Of a stretch of DNA of 64,000 bases, positions 26,523 through 35,396 are shown in pieces. A program made the translations under genes and the position numbers. Every line of letters begins with the position of its first letter. The stretch's first letter is position 1. Under the pieces are notes generated by a model. The model made no database searches and was not told where the DNA came from. It saw only the letters and a program-made list of their open reading frames with translations. The DNA is from Oceanihabitans iliipiscarium (lineage in GTDB: Bacteria; Bacteroidota; Bacteroidia; Flavobacteriales; Flavobacteriaceae): contig NZ_JBHUOV010000001.1 in the NCBI RefSeq assembly GCF_042686125.1, positions 744,001 through 808,000 on the forward strand, read 5' to 3'.

Positions 26523-27146
26523 ATGACTTTAAAAAAATCAATAATACTAATCGCCATCATTCTATTAATTGATCAGGTTAGTAAAATATATATTAAGACG
26601 CATTTCCTTTTAGGAGAAAGCTATGAGGTTTTCGATTGGTTTAAAATCTATTTTATTGAAAATCCTGGAATGGCTTGGGGAACTAAAATTAGTGACTTTG
26701 TATCTTTTATAAGTGACAGGACAGGAAAGATAGCCTTAACGCTTTTTAGAATAGTTGCCATATTTGGAATAGGTTATTGGTTATACACTGCAACTAAGAA
26801 CAAAAGTTCTAGAATACTAATTTTAGCTATATCATTGATTTTTGCTGGAGCTTTAGGTAATATTATTGATTCTACTTTTTACGGTTTGTTATTCAACGAT
26901 AGTTATCATCAAATAGCTTCTTTTTTACCTGAAAGTGGTGGTTATGGTCCATTATTAGAAGGGAAAGTTGTGGACTTATTATACTTTCCAATATGGAAAG
27001 GCTATTTACCTGATTGGTTTCCGTTTTTTGGAGGAGAATACTTCACTTTTTTTGAGCCTGTTTTTAATATAGCAGATGTTGCAATTAGCACTGGTTTTAT
27101 AATGCTTATTGTTTTTAATAAAAAGGCCTTTCCAAAAAACGAGTAA
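26523..27146 (+). CDS. lspA: Lipoprotein signal peptidase (signal peptidase II)
   Basis: A 207-residue inner-membrane aspartic protease that removes signal peptides from prolipoproteins. Four membrane helices are predicted. Conserved segments are IDQVSKIYIKTHF near the N-terminus, FIENPGMAWG, then the catalytic Asp pair in LGNIIDSTFYG and FNIADVAIS. It is about 40 residues longer than the E. coli protein because of a loop after the first catalytic Asp (SYHQIASFLPESGGYGPLLEG), which is usual in Bacteroidota. It would process the lipoproteins encoded elsewhere in this window. Confidence 0.95.
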   Translation: MTLKKSIILIAIILLIDQVSKIYIKTHFLLGESYEVFDWFKIYFIENPGMAWGTKISDFVSFISDRTGKIALTLFRIVAIFGIGYWLYTATKNKSSRILILAISLIFAGALGNIIDSTFYGLLFNDSYHQIASFLPESGGYGPLLEGKVVDLLYFPIWKGYLPDWFPFFGGEYFTFFEPVFNIADVAISTGFIMLIVFNKKAFPKNE

Positions 27147-27159
27147 AATTTTCTATATA

Positions 27160-27178
27160 AATCTATAAAATATAGATT
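27160..27178. repeat. Inverted repeat before the M23 peptidase gene
   Basis: AATCTATA and TATAGATT face each other across AAA in the 67-bp space between lspA and the peptidase gene. It could be a weak terminator or an operator; it is AT-only apart from one pair. Confidence 0.5.
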
Positions 27179-27213
27179 ATATTCTCTATATTGTATTTCC
27201 TTAATATAGTATT

Positions 27214-28035
27214 ATGAGAGTGTATGTCGTCATCATATTAGCTTTTTTAAATTTTATAACTGCTTTTTCACAAGTTAATGTAAAAACGTATTATGAAAAT
27301 ATAGAAAGGGGCAGTGTTTTATATGCAGATAATAATGAGCTTTCTCCGATTTCAATTAAAATAAAGTTAAACCTTAAGAACATGACTTCTTCAGAAGGTA
27401 ACGAGAAAATATTTGTTTTACCTCCACTAACAAAGCATTATAAATTAACCACTTTAACAAGAATTGACATGAAAAAGAAATATTATGTTAGAGGAGCGAC
27501 TTGGTTTAATTATGGCAATCATTTTTTAAAAAAATATGATACTGACTTTGAATATTGCCTTCCTTTTCAAAAAGGCGAAGCTTATACCTTATCGCAGGGC
27601 TACAACGGAAAAATTTCTCATGAAAACAAGTATCAATTAGATTTTGCTATGCCAATTGGAACCAAAATAGTTGCTGCTCGAGAAGGCTTAGTCATTAAAG
27701 TTGTTGATGTTTATAATAAGCAATGCAGTATGCAGCTATGTGAAAAGTTTAATAACTATATTTATGTTTACCATAAGGATGGCACTTTTGCAGAGTATGT
27801 TCATATTAAAAGAAAAGGCGCAAAAGTTAAAGTTGGAGATCAAGTAAAAAAAGGGCAAGTTATTGCCGAAAGTGGTAATGTTGGATGGTCTACAGGACCT
27901 CATTTACACTTTTCTGTTTTTCTACAACGCTTAGGTGGTGAAAGAGAATTTGTTAAAACAAAGTTTAAACTGAAGGACGGAAAAATGTCAGATTATTTAG
28001 TTGAAAGTGAAAAATACAAGAGATTATATGATTAA
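27214..28035 (+). CDS. M23 family metallopeptidase (LytM-like)
   Basis: A 273-residue exported peptidase, probably acting on peptidoglycan cross-bridges. Signal peptide at 1-19 (ITAFSQ). The LytM domain lies in the C-terminal half: SHENKYQLDFAMPIGTKIVAA supplies the first His and Asp ligands, HIKRKGAKVKVGDQV the middle His, and STGPHLHFSVF the HxH pair. No LysM or coiled coil is seen. Its last four bases overlap the tail of the convergent 5-FTHF cyclo-ligase gene, with no room for a separate terminator. Confidence 0.88.
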   Translation: MRVYVVIILAFLNFITAFSQVNVKTYYENIERGSVLYADNNELSPISIKIKLNLKNMTSSEGNEKIFVLPPLTKHYKLTTLTRIDMKKKYYVRGATWFNYGNHFLKKYDTDFEYCLPFQKGEAYTLSQGYNGKISHENKYQLDFAMPIGTKIVAAREGLVIKVVDVYNKQCSMQLCEKFNNYIYVYHKDGTFAEYVHIKRKGAKVKVGDQVKKGQVIAESGNVGWSTGPHLHFSVFLQRLGGEREFVKTKFKLKDGKMSDYLVESEKYKRLYD

Positions 28036-28595
28036 AATTTATAAACCTGATTAGGCGTGACACAAAAATTAAGAGGAATGTCATTTTCAAATACCTCAGA
28101 GATTTCTTCTTCAGCTTCAAAAAATGAGAGGCCTATTTTTAATGTTTTTGAATTACAAGAAGCTAAAAAATGATCGTAAAAGCCTTTGCCATAACCCACT
28201 CGATTTCCTTTTTTATCAAAAGCTAAAAGAGGTAAGAAAACCACTTCTATTTTATCATTAGCGATTTCTATTCCATCAACTGGTTCAGGAATATTGTATT
28301 TGTTTTTTATTATTATAGTATTATCAGTGAGTAAATAATTCTTTAATGAACCCGTTTCAAAATCACTTTTAGAAATCAGGATATTTTTATCTTTTCCAGA
28401 TAAGATATTTAAAATATAATCGGTGTTAACTTCTCGCTGTTCTTCAATAGATAAAAAGAGATGATAAAATGAATATTCCCAAATCTCTAAGCGTAAAAGT
28501 TGATTTGCAATTTGAAGGCTTAAATCTTCAATTTGAAAAGCCTTTAATTCGTTACGAAGTAACTTGTATTTTTTTCTTAGTTCATTTTTGGTCAT
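28032..28595 (-). CDS. 5-formyltetrahydrofolate cyclo-ligase
   Basis: A 187-residue enzyme converting 5-formyl-THF to 5,10-methenyl-THF with ATP. The basic N-terminus (KNELRKKYKLLRNEL) and the family signature LLAFDKKGNRVGYGKGFYDHFL are intact. It overlaps the preceding AstE-like gene by 4 bp (ATGA), so it is translated from the same transcript as the rimK cluster; a link between folate salvage and that cluster is not obvious. Confidence 0.93.
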   Translation of the reverse strand: MTKNELRKKYKLLRNELKAFQIEDLSLQIANQLLRLEIWEYSFYHLFLSIEEQREVNTDYILNILSGKDKNILISKSDFETGSLKNYLLTDNTIIIKNKYNIPEPVDGIEIANDKIEVVFLPLLAFDKKGNRVGYGKGFYDHFLASCNSKTLKIGLSFFEAEEEISEVFENDIPLNFCVTPNQVYKF

Positions 28596-29560
28596 GATTT
28601 AATCTTTGTCGTAATATGAAATATAGCATCACCTTGATGAATAATAGGAGATTCATTCACATTAAAAATATAACCAGAATTTGGTGCTTTTACAAAATGA
28701 TTAAAACCGCCATAAGGATCTGTAATATTACCTAAAACAGTATGCTTTTCAACATAAGAATTTATAGTCACATTAGCTTTAAACATTCCAGAGAACTCTG
28801 CTCTTATCCATTTACTTTTGTTAATAACAATGGTTTCTTTTTTTGGCTTTGAGACTTTAAATTTTGAGTTTAACATGCCTAAATGATGTAAAACTCGTTT
28901 GGTACCATTAACACCAGTATTAGTAATTGTACTATGAATATTAAAGGATTTCCCGCCTTCAAATAATAGCATAGGCACACCTGCTTTTTGACAAGAATTT
29001 CTAAAGGATTTGGCTATGTTTTCGGAGTAAAAAATAAATGGTGCTCCAAAAATATGAGCTAATTCTGATAGTCTTGAATCTTTTTTGACAATACGTATTT
29101 GTGCAGCATTAAAACGGTCTGCTCCTCCAGTATGAAAGTCCATAACAAAATCGGCATGTGGAACGATCTCCTTCATTACAAAATTTGCAACTCTGCTGGC
29201 TAAAGATCCATTAGCACTTCCGGGAAAAACCCGATTAAGATCTCGACCATCAGGAAAAAAGCGATCCATATTTAAAAACCCAAATACATTGATAATTGGA
29301 ACACAAATAATAGTTCCTCGTTTAGGTTTATTAATCCCTTTAGCAATGATTTGCCTTACAATTTCAACACCATTAATTTCATCACCATGAATCCCAGAAG
29401 TAATTAAAACTGTTGGGCCAGGTTTTTTAGAACGTTCAATAATAATAGGCACGTCTAGTGTATTACGTGTATGTAATTTTGCGACTTCAAAAGTTACTGT
29501 TGCGCTTTCACCTAAGGCGATTTGTGTTCCTAAAATTTCTAAGACTTCTTTGTCACTCAT
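28592..29560 (-). CDS. Succinylglutamate desuccinylase/aspartoacylase-family hydrolase
   Basis: A 322-residue zinc carboxypeptidase-fold amidohydrolase (AstE/ASPA family). Zinc ligands His58 and Glu61 are in SGIHGDEINGVE, and His143 in DFHTGG; the catalytic Glu lies in MLLFEGGKSF. The arginine-succinyl pathway genes are absent, and the gene follows rimK by 3 bp, as in many genomes where an AstE-like protein accompanies a RimK ligase. It may remove or process residues added by RimK, but the substrate is unproven. It overlaps the cyclo-ligase gene by 4 bp. Confidence 0.85.
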   Translation of the reverse strand: MSDKEVLEILGTQIALGESATVTFEVAKLHTRNTLDVPIIIERSKKPGPTVLITSGIHGDEINGVEIVRQIIAKGINKPKRGTIICVPIINVFGFLNMDRFFPDGRDLNRVFPGSANGSLASRVANFVMKEIVPHADFVMDFHTGGADRFNAAQIRIVKKDSRLSELAHIFGAPFIFYSENIAKSFRNSCQKAGVPMLLFEGGKSFNIHSTITNTGVNGTKRVLHHLGMLNSKFKVSKPKKETIVINKSKWIRAEFSGMFKANVTINSYVEKHTVLGNITDPYGGFNHFVKAPNSGYIFNVNESPIIHQGDAIFHITTKIKS

Positions 29561-29563
29561 ATG

Positions 29564-30436
29564 TTATCTATTTCGTTCTATAAAAGTGATGATAGCTCTT
29601 GCAATGTTTTTACCTGTTGCGCCTTCAATTCCTTCTAATCCTGGAGTTGAATTAACCTCAAGAAGTAAAGGGCCTCTTGCAGATTGTAGCATATCTACAC
29701 CACAAACAGGGAGTTTTAATGCGCGAGACGCATTCATTGCTAATTTTAATTCGTCGGCATCTAATTTAATGATATTAGCACTACCACCTCGATGCAGGTT
29801 AGATCTAAATTCACCTTCTTTACCTTGCCGTTTCATAGCGCCTACAACTTGTCCATCTACAACTAAAGCTCTAATGTCTGCACCTTTAGCTTCTTTAATA
29901 AATTCTTGAACAATAACTCTTGCTTCTAGTCCATTAAAAGCTTCTAATACAGATTCTGCAGCATTTTTACTTTCAGCCAAAACGACACCAAGCCCTTGTG
30001 TGCCTTCTAATAATTTTATGATAACAGGAACACCTCCAACATGTTCTATAACTTCTTCAACATCTCTAGAATAATTAGTGAAAACAGTTTTCGGCATTCC
30101 TATTCCTGCTTTACTTAAGCGTTGTAGACTTCTTAATTTATCTCTTGAACGTTGAATGGCATCAGAGGTAACAATCGTAAACACTCCCATCATTTCAAAT
30201 TGCCTTACCACTGCACAACCATAAAAGGTTACAGAAGAGCCAATCCTTGGTATTATAGCATCTACATAGTTTAAATAGCGATCTTTATAGTATATAGTAG
30301 GCTTTTCTTTCTCGATGATGATATCACATTTTAAAGGGTCAATGACTTCTATTCGATGGCCACGTGCTTCACCTTCTTCAACCAGTCTATTGGTAGAGTA
30401 TAAATTAGCATTACGAGATAAAATAACAATGTTCAT
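29564..30436 (-). CDS. rimK: ATP-grasp ligase RimK
   Basis: A 290-residue ATP-grasp ligase that adds glutamates to the C-terminus of ribosomal protein S6 or related acceptors. Central ATP-grasp segments are visible: GGVPVIIKLLEGTQGLGV, ARVIVQEFIKEAKGADIRALVV and LLEVNSTPGLEGIE. N-terminal MNIVILSRNANLYSTNRLVEEGEARGH fits the family. Its first base is shared with the end of the RimB-like gene, so the two are translationally coupled. Confidence 0.93.
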   Translation of the reverse strand: MNIVILSRNANLYSTNRLVEEGEARGHRIEVIDPLKCDIIIEKEKPTIYYKDRYLNYVDAIIPRIGSSVTFYGCAVVRQFEMMGVFTIVTSDAIQRSRDKLRSLQRLSKAGIGMPKTVFTNYSRDVEEVIEHVGGVPVIIKLLEGTQGLGVVLAESKNAAESVLEAFNGLEARVIVQEFIKEAKGADIRALVVDGQVVGAMKRQGKEGEFRSNLHRGGSANIIKLDADELKLAMNASRALKLPVCGVDMLQSARGPLLLEVNSTPGLEGIEGATGKNIARAIITFIERNR

Positions 30437-30861
30437 TAGTGTTTAGATGAGTTAAATGATTGATTTTCAAGATCGACGTCTATAATAAATTTTTTACTTA
30501 AAAATTGCCTGCCAATAAGTACTGGAAATTTCATATCGTCTCTAGTGCTTAAAGTTAAGTTAATCTTATATGTTTTTCCAAAGAATATGACCTCAGATTT
30601 AATTTTGAATCTATTTTCTTTAAATCCATTACTGCTTTTGACATCAGTTTGAGTAAAATTTTTAAACACAACTTCTTTTCCGCTAAAGTTTGGATGTCCT
30701 TTGCTGTAAAAAGTACACCTAAGTGTATTTCCATCAACTTTAACTTCAGAGCAATGTATCGCTGAGGTATAAGCACCAGAATCTATCTTTACATCGATGT
30801 TGTATAAATTCAGTTTTGGAAAGTCAACTTTATCAACTCTTCCAATGATTTTTTTTGTCAT
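30436..30861 (-). CDS. RimB-like retropepsin-fold zinc protease
   Basis: A 141-residue single-domain protein of the ATP-dependent zinc protease (RimB/YgiD-like, RimK C-terminal-like) family with a retropepsin fold: the catalytic-site motif KIDSGAYTSAIH has Asp27-Ser-Gly-Ala30, and FPVLIGRQFLSKKFIIDV is the second conserved block. In Pseudomonas a RimB protein works with RimK in modifying ribosomal S6. It heads the cluster RimB-RimK-AstE-cyclo-ligase, divergent from uvrC with an 87-bp gap. Confidence 0.83.
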   Translation of the reverse strand: MTKKIIGRVDKVDFPKLNLYNIDVKIDSGAYTSAIHCSEVKVDGNTLRCTFYSKGHPNFSGKEVVFKNFTQTDVKSSNGFKENRFKIKSEVIFFGKTYKINLTLSTRDDMKFPVLIGRQFLSKKFIIDVDLENQSFNSSKH

Positions 30862-30935
30862 CTATATTTTTTAAAAAAGTGAGCAAATGTAGTGATAAAG
30901 ATAATTGAAATGACATCTTTTTTAGTTTGAATTAT

Positions 30936-30943
30936 TACCTTTG
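30936..30943 (+). promoter_or_regulatory. -7 box abutting the uvrC start (leaderless candidate)
   Basis: TACCTTTG ends 5 nt before the uvrC ATG, so transcription should begin at or next to the start codon. Confidence 0.55.
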
Positions 30944-30948
30944 ATAGG

Positions 30949-32742
30949 ATGATTAACCCTTCTCTAGATATTCAAATTAAAACACTTCCAAATGCTCCAG
31001 GAGTGTATCAGTATTTTGATGAAGACGACACTATAATTTACGTAGGAAAAGCTAAAAATCTAAAAAAACGGGTTGCATCATATTTTACAAAAACTCACGA
31101 TAATGGCAAAACAAGAGTGCTTGTAAAAAAAATAGCAAGGATGAAGCATATTGTGGTTGAGACCGAAACCGATGCGCTGTTATTAGAGAATAATCTCATC
31201 AAAAAACATAAACCACGCTATAATGTACTATTAAAAGACGATAAATCTTATCCTTGGATTTGTATAAAAAAAGAACGTTTTCCAAGAGTGTTTTCTACAC
31301 GACGTGTTTTTAAAGATGGAAGTGAGTATTTCGGACCTTATACAAGTATGAAAACCGTTTCTACACTTTTAGATTTAATAAAAGGACTCTACCAATTGCG
31401 AACTTGTAATTATGATCTCTCTCAAGAAAAAATTGAAGCTGGAAAATATAAAGTCTGTTTAGAATATCATTTAGGAAATTGTAAAGGTGCTTGTGAAGGT
31501 CATGAAACGGCTGAGGCTTACAACGAAAATATTATTGCCATACGTGAAATTTTAAAAGGAAATTTTAAAGATTCGTTGTCGCAGTTTAAACTTCAAATGA
31601 AACAATTTTCTAAAGAGATGCAATTTGAAGAAGCTCAAAAAATAAAAGAAAAAATTGAAGTTCTTGAAAATTATCAAGCTAAATCAACGATTGTCAACCC
31701 TAAGATAAGCAACGTCGATGTGTTTAGTATTGTTAGCGATAAAAGCTATGGCTATGTTAATTTTTTACAATTATCTTATGGCTCTATTATTCGCTCACAT
31801 ACTCTAGAAATAAAGAAAAAATTAGACGAGACCGACGAGGCATTATTGCAATTAGCCATTACAGAAATTAGACAACGTTTTAACTCTAATTCTAAAGAAA
31901 TTTATGTACCATTTAAAGTGAATTTAGGCGAAGACCTTAAAGTAACAATACCTCAATTAGGAGACAAGAAACACATATTAGATTTATCTGTGCGAAATGC
32001 AAAGTATTATAGAATGGAGCGTTTTAAGCAAATTAAAATCACAGATCCTGACCGACATGTAAAACGTATTATGGCACAAATGAAAGCCGATTTACGTTTA
32101 AAAGAAGAGCCAGTTCATATTGAATGTTTTGATAATTCTAATATTCAAGGCACTCATCCTGTTGCTGCTTGTGTGGTCTTTAAAAATGGAAAACCGAGTA
32201 AAAAGGATTATAGGCATTTTAATATTAAAACCGTTGAAGGTCCAGACGATTTTGCGTCTATGGAAGAAGTTGTTTTTAGGCGTTATAAACGTTTGCTAGA
32301 CGAAAAGCAACCACTTCCACAATTAATAATTATTGATGGTGGAAAAGGACAACTGTCATCAGCTTTAAAAAGCCTTGATGCGCTAAATTTAAGAGGAAAA
32401 ATTGCAATCATCGGAATTGCGAAGCGTTTGGAAGAATTATTTTATCCAAATGATCCAATTCCATTATATTTAGACAAAAAAAGCGAAACCCTTAAAATAA
32501 TTCAGCAATTAAGAAATGAAGCGCATCGTTTTGGAATTGAACATCACAGGAATAAACGAAGTAAATCTGCTTTAAATACAGAGCTTGAAACGATTCCAGG
32601 AATTGGCGACAAAACGATTGTTGAACTATTAAAACATTTTAAATCTGTTAAGCGAGTTGCTCATGCTAAATTAGATGAATTAGAAGCCATCGTAGGCGTT
32701 TCAAAAGCTGAAAAAATATATAATTATTATCATAATACATGA
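30949..32742 (+). CDS. uvrC: Excinuclease ABC subunit C
   Basis: A 597-residue nucleotide-excision-repair nuclease that makes both incisions with UvrAB. GIY-YIG domain at the N-terminus (PGVYQYFDEDDTIIYVGKAKNLKKRVASYF), UVR motif around EEAQKIKEKIEVLENY (UvrB binding), then the RNase H-like UvrC domain with ECFDNSNIQGTHPVAA and IIDGGKGQLSSA, and a C-terminal HhH pair (ETIPGIGDKTIVELLKHF, EAIVGVSKAEKIY). Full length. Its stop overlaps the ATG of the patatin gene by 4 bp. Confidence 0.97.
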   Translation: MINPSLDIQIKTLPNAPGVYQYFDEDDTIIYVGKAKNLKKRVASYFTKTHDNGKTRVLVKKIARMKHIVVETETDALLLENNLIKKHKPRYNVLLKDDKSYPWICIKKERFPRVFSTRRVFKDGSEYFGPYTSMKTVSTLLDLIKGLYQLRTCNYDLSQEKIEAGKYKVCLEYHLGNCKGACEGHETAEAYNENIIAIREILKGNFKDSLSQFKLQMKQFSKEMQFEEAQKIKEKIEVLENYQAKSTIVNPKISNVDVFSIVSDKSYGYVNFLQLSYGSIIRSHTLEIKKKLDETDEALLQLAITEIRQRFNSNSKEIYVPFKVNLGEDLKVTIPQLGDKKHILDLSVRNAKYYRMERFKQIKITDPDRHVKRIMAQMKADLRLKEEPVHIECFDNSNIQGTHPVAACVVFKNGKPSKKDYRHFNIKTVEGPDDFASMEEVVFRRYKRLLDEKQPLPQLIIIDGGKGQLSSALKSLDALNLRGKIAIIGIAKRLEELFYPNDPIPLYLDKKSETLKIIQQLRNEAHRFGIEHHRNKRSKSALNTELETIPGIGDKTIVELLKHFKSVKRVAHAKLDELEAIVGVSKAEKIYNYYHNT

Positions 32743-34970
32743 ATAAAGCCCTAATCATAATATTCCTTTTTATCTGTCAGTTTGGCTTTTCACAAACCGC
32801 AACTCAAGACGACCTAAAAGTAGGTTTGGTTTTAAGTGGTGGTGGAGCAAAAGGACTAGCGCATATAGGAACCCTTAAAGTTATTGATAGTCTAGGCATT
32901 CGAGTAGATTATATTGCTGGGACTAGCATGGGAGCCATCATTGGATCACTATATGCCTCAGGTTATTCAGGGAAAGAAATAGATTCTATTTTTCAAAATG
33001 TAGATTTTGATGCTATTATTAATGACAAATTACCTCGAAAAGCAAAGACATTTTATGAAAGAGATAACTCTGAAAAATATGCCGTAACACTTCCTGTTAA
33101 AAAATTTAAAGTCAAATTACCTTCAGCGTTATCTAGAGGCCAAAACACATTAAGTTTATTGACTAAATTAACTTTACATGTGAGCGACATTAAAGATTTT
33201 AGCAAACTGCCTATTCCATTTTTCTGTATCGCAACAAATATTGAAACAGGAGAACCAGTGGTATTAGACAAAGGAAGCTTGCCTCAAGCCATTGCTGCTA
33301 GTAGTGCATTCCCTTCATTATTTCAACCTGTAATAATTAACGATCAAATGTTAATCGATGGTGGTGTTGTTAATAATTATCCTATAGATGAGTTAAAAGC
33401 TAAAGGCGCAGATGTTATTATTGGAGTCGATGTACAAGATGATTTATCTACGGTAGAAAATTTACAGACTGCTCCCGCAATTATTCTTCAAATCAATAAT
33501 TATAGAACAATTAATGATATGAAGTTAAAATCGCTAAAAACCGATGTTTACATTAAGCCAGATATTACAAATTTTAATGTTGTCTCTTTTAGTGATGGCA
33601 GAGAAATTGTAGATAATGGGACTCTTGAAACAAAGAAGCATATTGAGCAACTAAGCGCAATCGCATCTAAACAAATAAAAAAAGAAAAGAAAACCTTAAA
33701 GATTAAGCCTATAGATAGTATTAGAATTCATAATATAAATATTGATGGCAACAATAAATATACAAGAGCTTATGTTCTTGGAAAGTTAAAATTTAAATCT
33801 GAACGAAAGATAAGCTATACCTCGTTTCAAGAAGGTGTAAATAACCTAGCAGCGACTAATAATTTTGAAAGCGTTATCTATCAATTACAGCCTTCTGAAA
33901 TAAATGGCACTTATAACATGAATTTAACCTTAAAAGAAAGTCAGCAAAACACGTATTTAAGATTAGCATTGCACTATGATGATTTATATAAAAGTGGCGT
34001 TTTAATTAATGTTACTCAAAAAAAACTACTATTTAATAGTGATGTTACTTCTTTAGATTTTGTTTTAGGCGATAATATTAGATACAATTTAGATTATTAT
34101 ATAGACAAAGGCTTTTATTGGAGCATTGGCTTACATTCACGATACAATCAATTTGGTAAAGATGTGCCTGCAGCAGCCATTTTAACACCAGAACAGCTCA
34201 TGAGTATTAATGTCAATAAACTAGATATTAACCTTGGAGACTTTACCAATCAGTTTTATTTACAAACCCTTTTCACCAAAGATGTGTCATTAACACTTGG
34301 CGCAGAACATAAACACTTAAAAATAAACACTGAAACCATTTTAACAGATGCTAATCAAGAAGAAACAACCTTTGAAAACAGTAGCTTTTTAAGTGTTTAC
34401 GGACAAATAAAATTAGACACTTACGACAATAAACACTTCCCTAGAGAAGGGTTTTATTTTAATGGCGATTTTCATTTGTACTTATATTCTTCAGATTTTA
34501 ACAATAACTTTTCTGAATTCTCCATCGCCAAAGCAACTTTAGGCTATACGACAAAACTTAGCGAAAATTTTACGGCTAACATCACCGCAGAAGGTGGATT
34601 CAAAATAGGCGAAGACTCCAACCGTTCTTTAAATTTCACACTTGGTGGTTATGGCAACGACTTTATAAACAATTTCAAATCCTTTTATGGCTATGATTTT
34701 ATTGCGCTTTCAGGAAATAGTTTCGTCAAAGGTTTGGTCGAATTGGATTACGAAATTTTTAAAAAAAACCACATTAATTTAGCCGCTAATTACGCCAATA
34801 TAGATGATGATATTTTTGATTCAGGCGAATGGTTTACCTCTCCAAATTATTCAGGTTATGCTTTGGGCTATTCTATGGATACGTTTTTCGGACCCTTAGA
34901 AGCAAAATACACCTGGTCACCAGAAACCAATCAAGACCTTTGGTTTTTTAGTATAGGTTTTTGGTTTTAG
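32739..34970 (+). CDS. Patatin-like phospholipase fused to an outer-membrane barrel
   Basis: A 743-residue exported protein of the PlpD-like autotransporter type. Signal peptide 1-19, then a patatin domain with the oxyanion motif SGGGAKGLAHIG, nucleophile Ser63 in AGTSMGAIIG and the dyad Asp in LIDGGVVNNYP. A POTRA-like segment follows (about 325-390, IHNINIDGNNKYTRAYVLGKL) and a C-terminal Omp85/TamA-type barrel ending in aromatic FFSIGFWF. It would expose or deliver a lipase at the outer membrane. It overlaps uvrC by 4 bp; repeat copy B begins 12 bp after the stop. Confidence 0.9.
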   Translation: MNKALIIIFLFICQFGFSQTATQDDLKVGLVLSGGGAKGLAHIGTLKVIDSLGIRVDYIAGTSMGAIIGSLYASGYSGKEIDSIFQNVDFDAIINDKLPRKAKTFYERDNSEKYAVTLPVKKFKVKLPSALSRGQNTLSLLTKLTLHVSDIKDFSKLPIPFFCIATNIETGEPVVLDKGSLPQAIAASSAFPSLFQPVIINDQMLIDGGVVNNYPIDELKAKGADVIIGVDVQDDLSTVENLQTAPAIILQINNYRTINDMKLKSLKTDVYIKPDITNFNVVSFSDGREIVDNGTLETKKHIEQLSAIASKQIKKEKKTLKIKPIDSIRIHNINIDGNNKYTRAYVLGKLKFKSERKISYTSFQEGVNNLAATNNFESVIYQLQPSEINGTYNMNLTLKESQQNTYLRLALHYDDLYKSGVLINVTQKKLLFNSDVTSLDFVLGDNIRYNLDYYIDKGFYWSIGLHSRYNQFGKDVPAAAILTPEQLMSINVNKLDINLGDFTNQFYLQTLFTKDVSLTLGAEHKHLKINTETILTDANQEETTFENSSFLSVYGQIKLDTYDNKHFPREGFYFNGDFHLYLYSSDFNNNFSEFSIAKATLGYTTKLSENFTANITAEGGFKIGEDSNRSLNFTLGGYGNDFINNFKSFYGYDFIALSGNSFVKGLVELDYEIFKKNHINLAANYANIDDDIFDSGEWFTSPNYSGYALGYSMDTFFGPLEAKYTWSPETNQDLWFFSIGFWF

Positions 34971-34981
34971 ACTTGTAATTA

Positions 34982-35078
34982 GGGCGTTACCAAGACTTTG
35001 TTTAAAGTCTTGGTCAGGCTTTCAGCAGTCGCTTTTTTGACCAAAAAGAGCTCCAACAAATGCTTCAATCCTTAACGC
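34982..35078 (+). repeat. Dispersed GGGCGTTACC...TAACGC element, copy B
   Basis: Starts 12 nt after the patatin gene stop. Order: GGGCGTTACC, a perfect hairpin CCAAGACTTT/AAAGTCTTGG (34,990-35,013), GGTCAGGCTTTC, CAGTCGC, a T-run facing CCAAAAAGAGCTC, and CTTAACGC. The framework is shared with copies A and C, while the hairpin sequence is unique. Confidence 0.8.
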
Positions 35079-35396
35079 AAAAATCTCAAAAATTTTCACG
35101 ATATTTGTTACAGATGAAATGAGTTGTAACAACTAAGTCCATGCTATCAATAAGCACATTAACGAATGACATCTAACCTGTTTTAATAAATGAAAGCGTC
35201 CAAATGAAACCATTTTGGGAAGACATATTAATCGTATTAAATTTTCTTATTAAAAGAAACCCCGAATAAGCGGCATATTTGTCTTTCCTGCTTAGGCAGG
35301 AATCTTTATTAATTTTAGTACTTTAGTATCAATATTAACCTTATGCTTTTTGTACATTTTTAAGTACAAACCTTTGCATAATTAATAACTCAAAAA
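35079..35396. other. Rest of the gap before hmgA
   Basis: No gene is supported here. It holds a small hairpin TTCCTGC-TTAG-GCAGGAA at 35,285-35,302 inside a stretch of the GTC.TTCCTGC..GCAGGAATC type that is partly repeated in repeat copy A, and the inverted repeat TTTGTAC/GTACAAA at 35,349-35,370 just before hmgA. The remainder is unremarkable AT-rich DNA. Confidence 0.6.
35349..35376 (+). promoter_or_regulatory. Inverted repeat over the hmgA promoter region
   Basis: TTTGTAC (35,349-35,355) and GTACAAA (35,364-35,370) form a perfect palindrome with an 8-bp spacer, immediately followed by ACCTTTG, close to a -7 box, 20 nt before the ATG. The TTG in the left arm sits at -33-like spacing, so a bound repressor would block the promoter. 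Confidence 0.5.
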
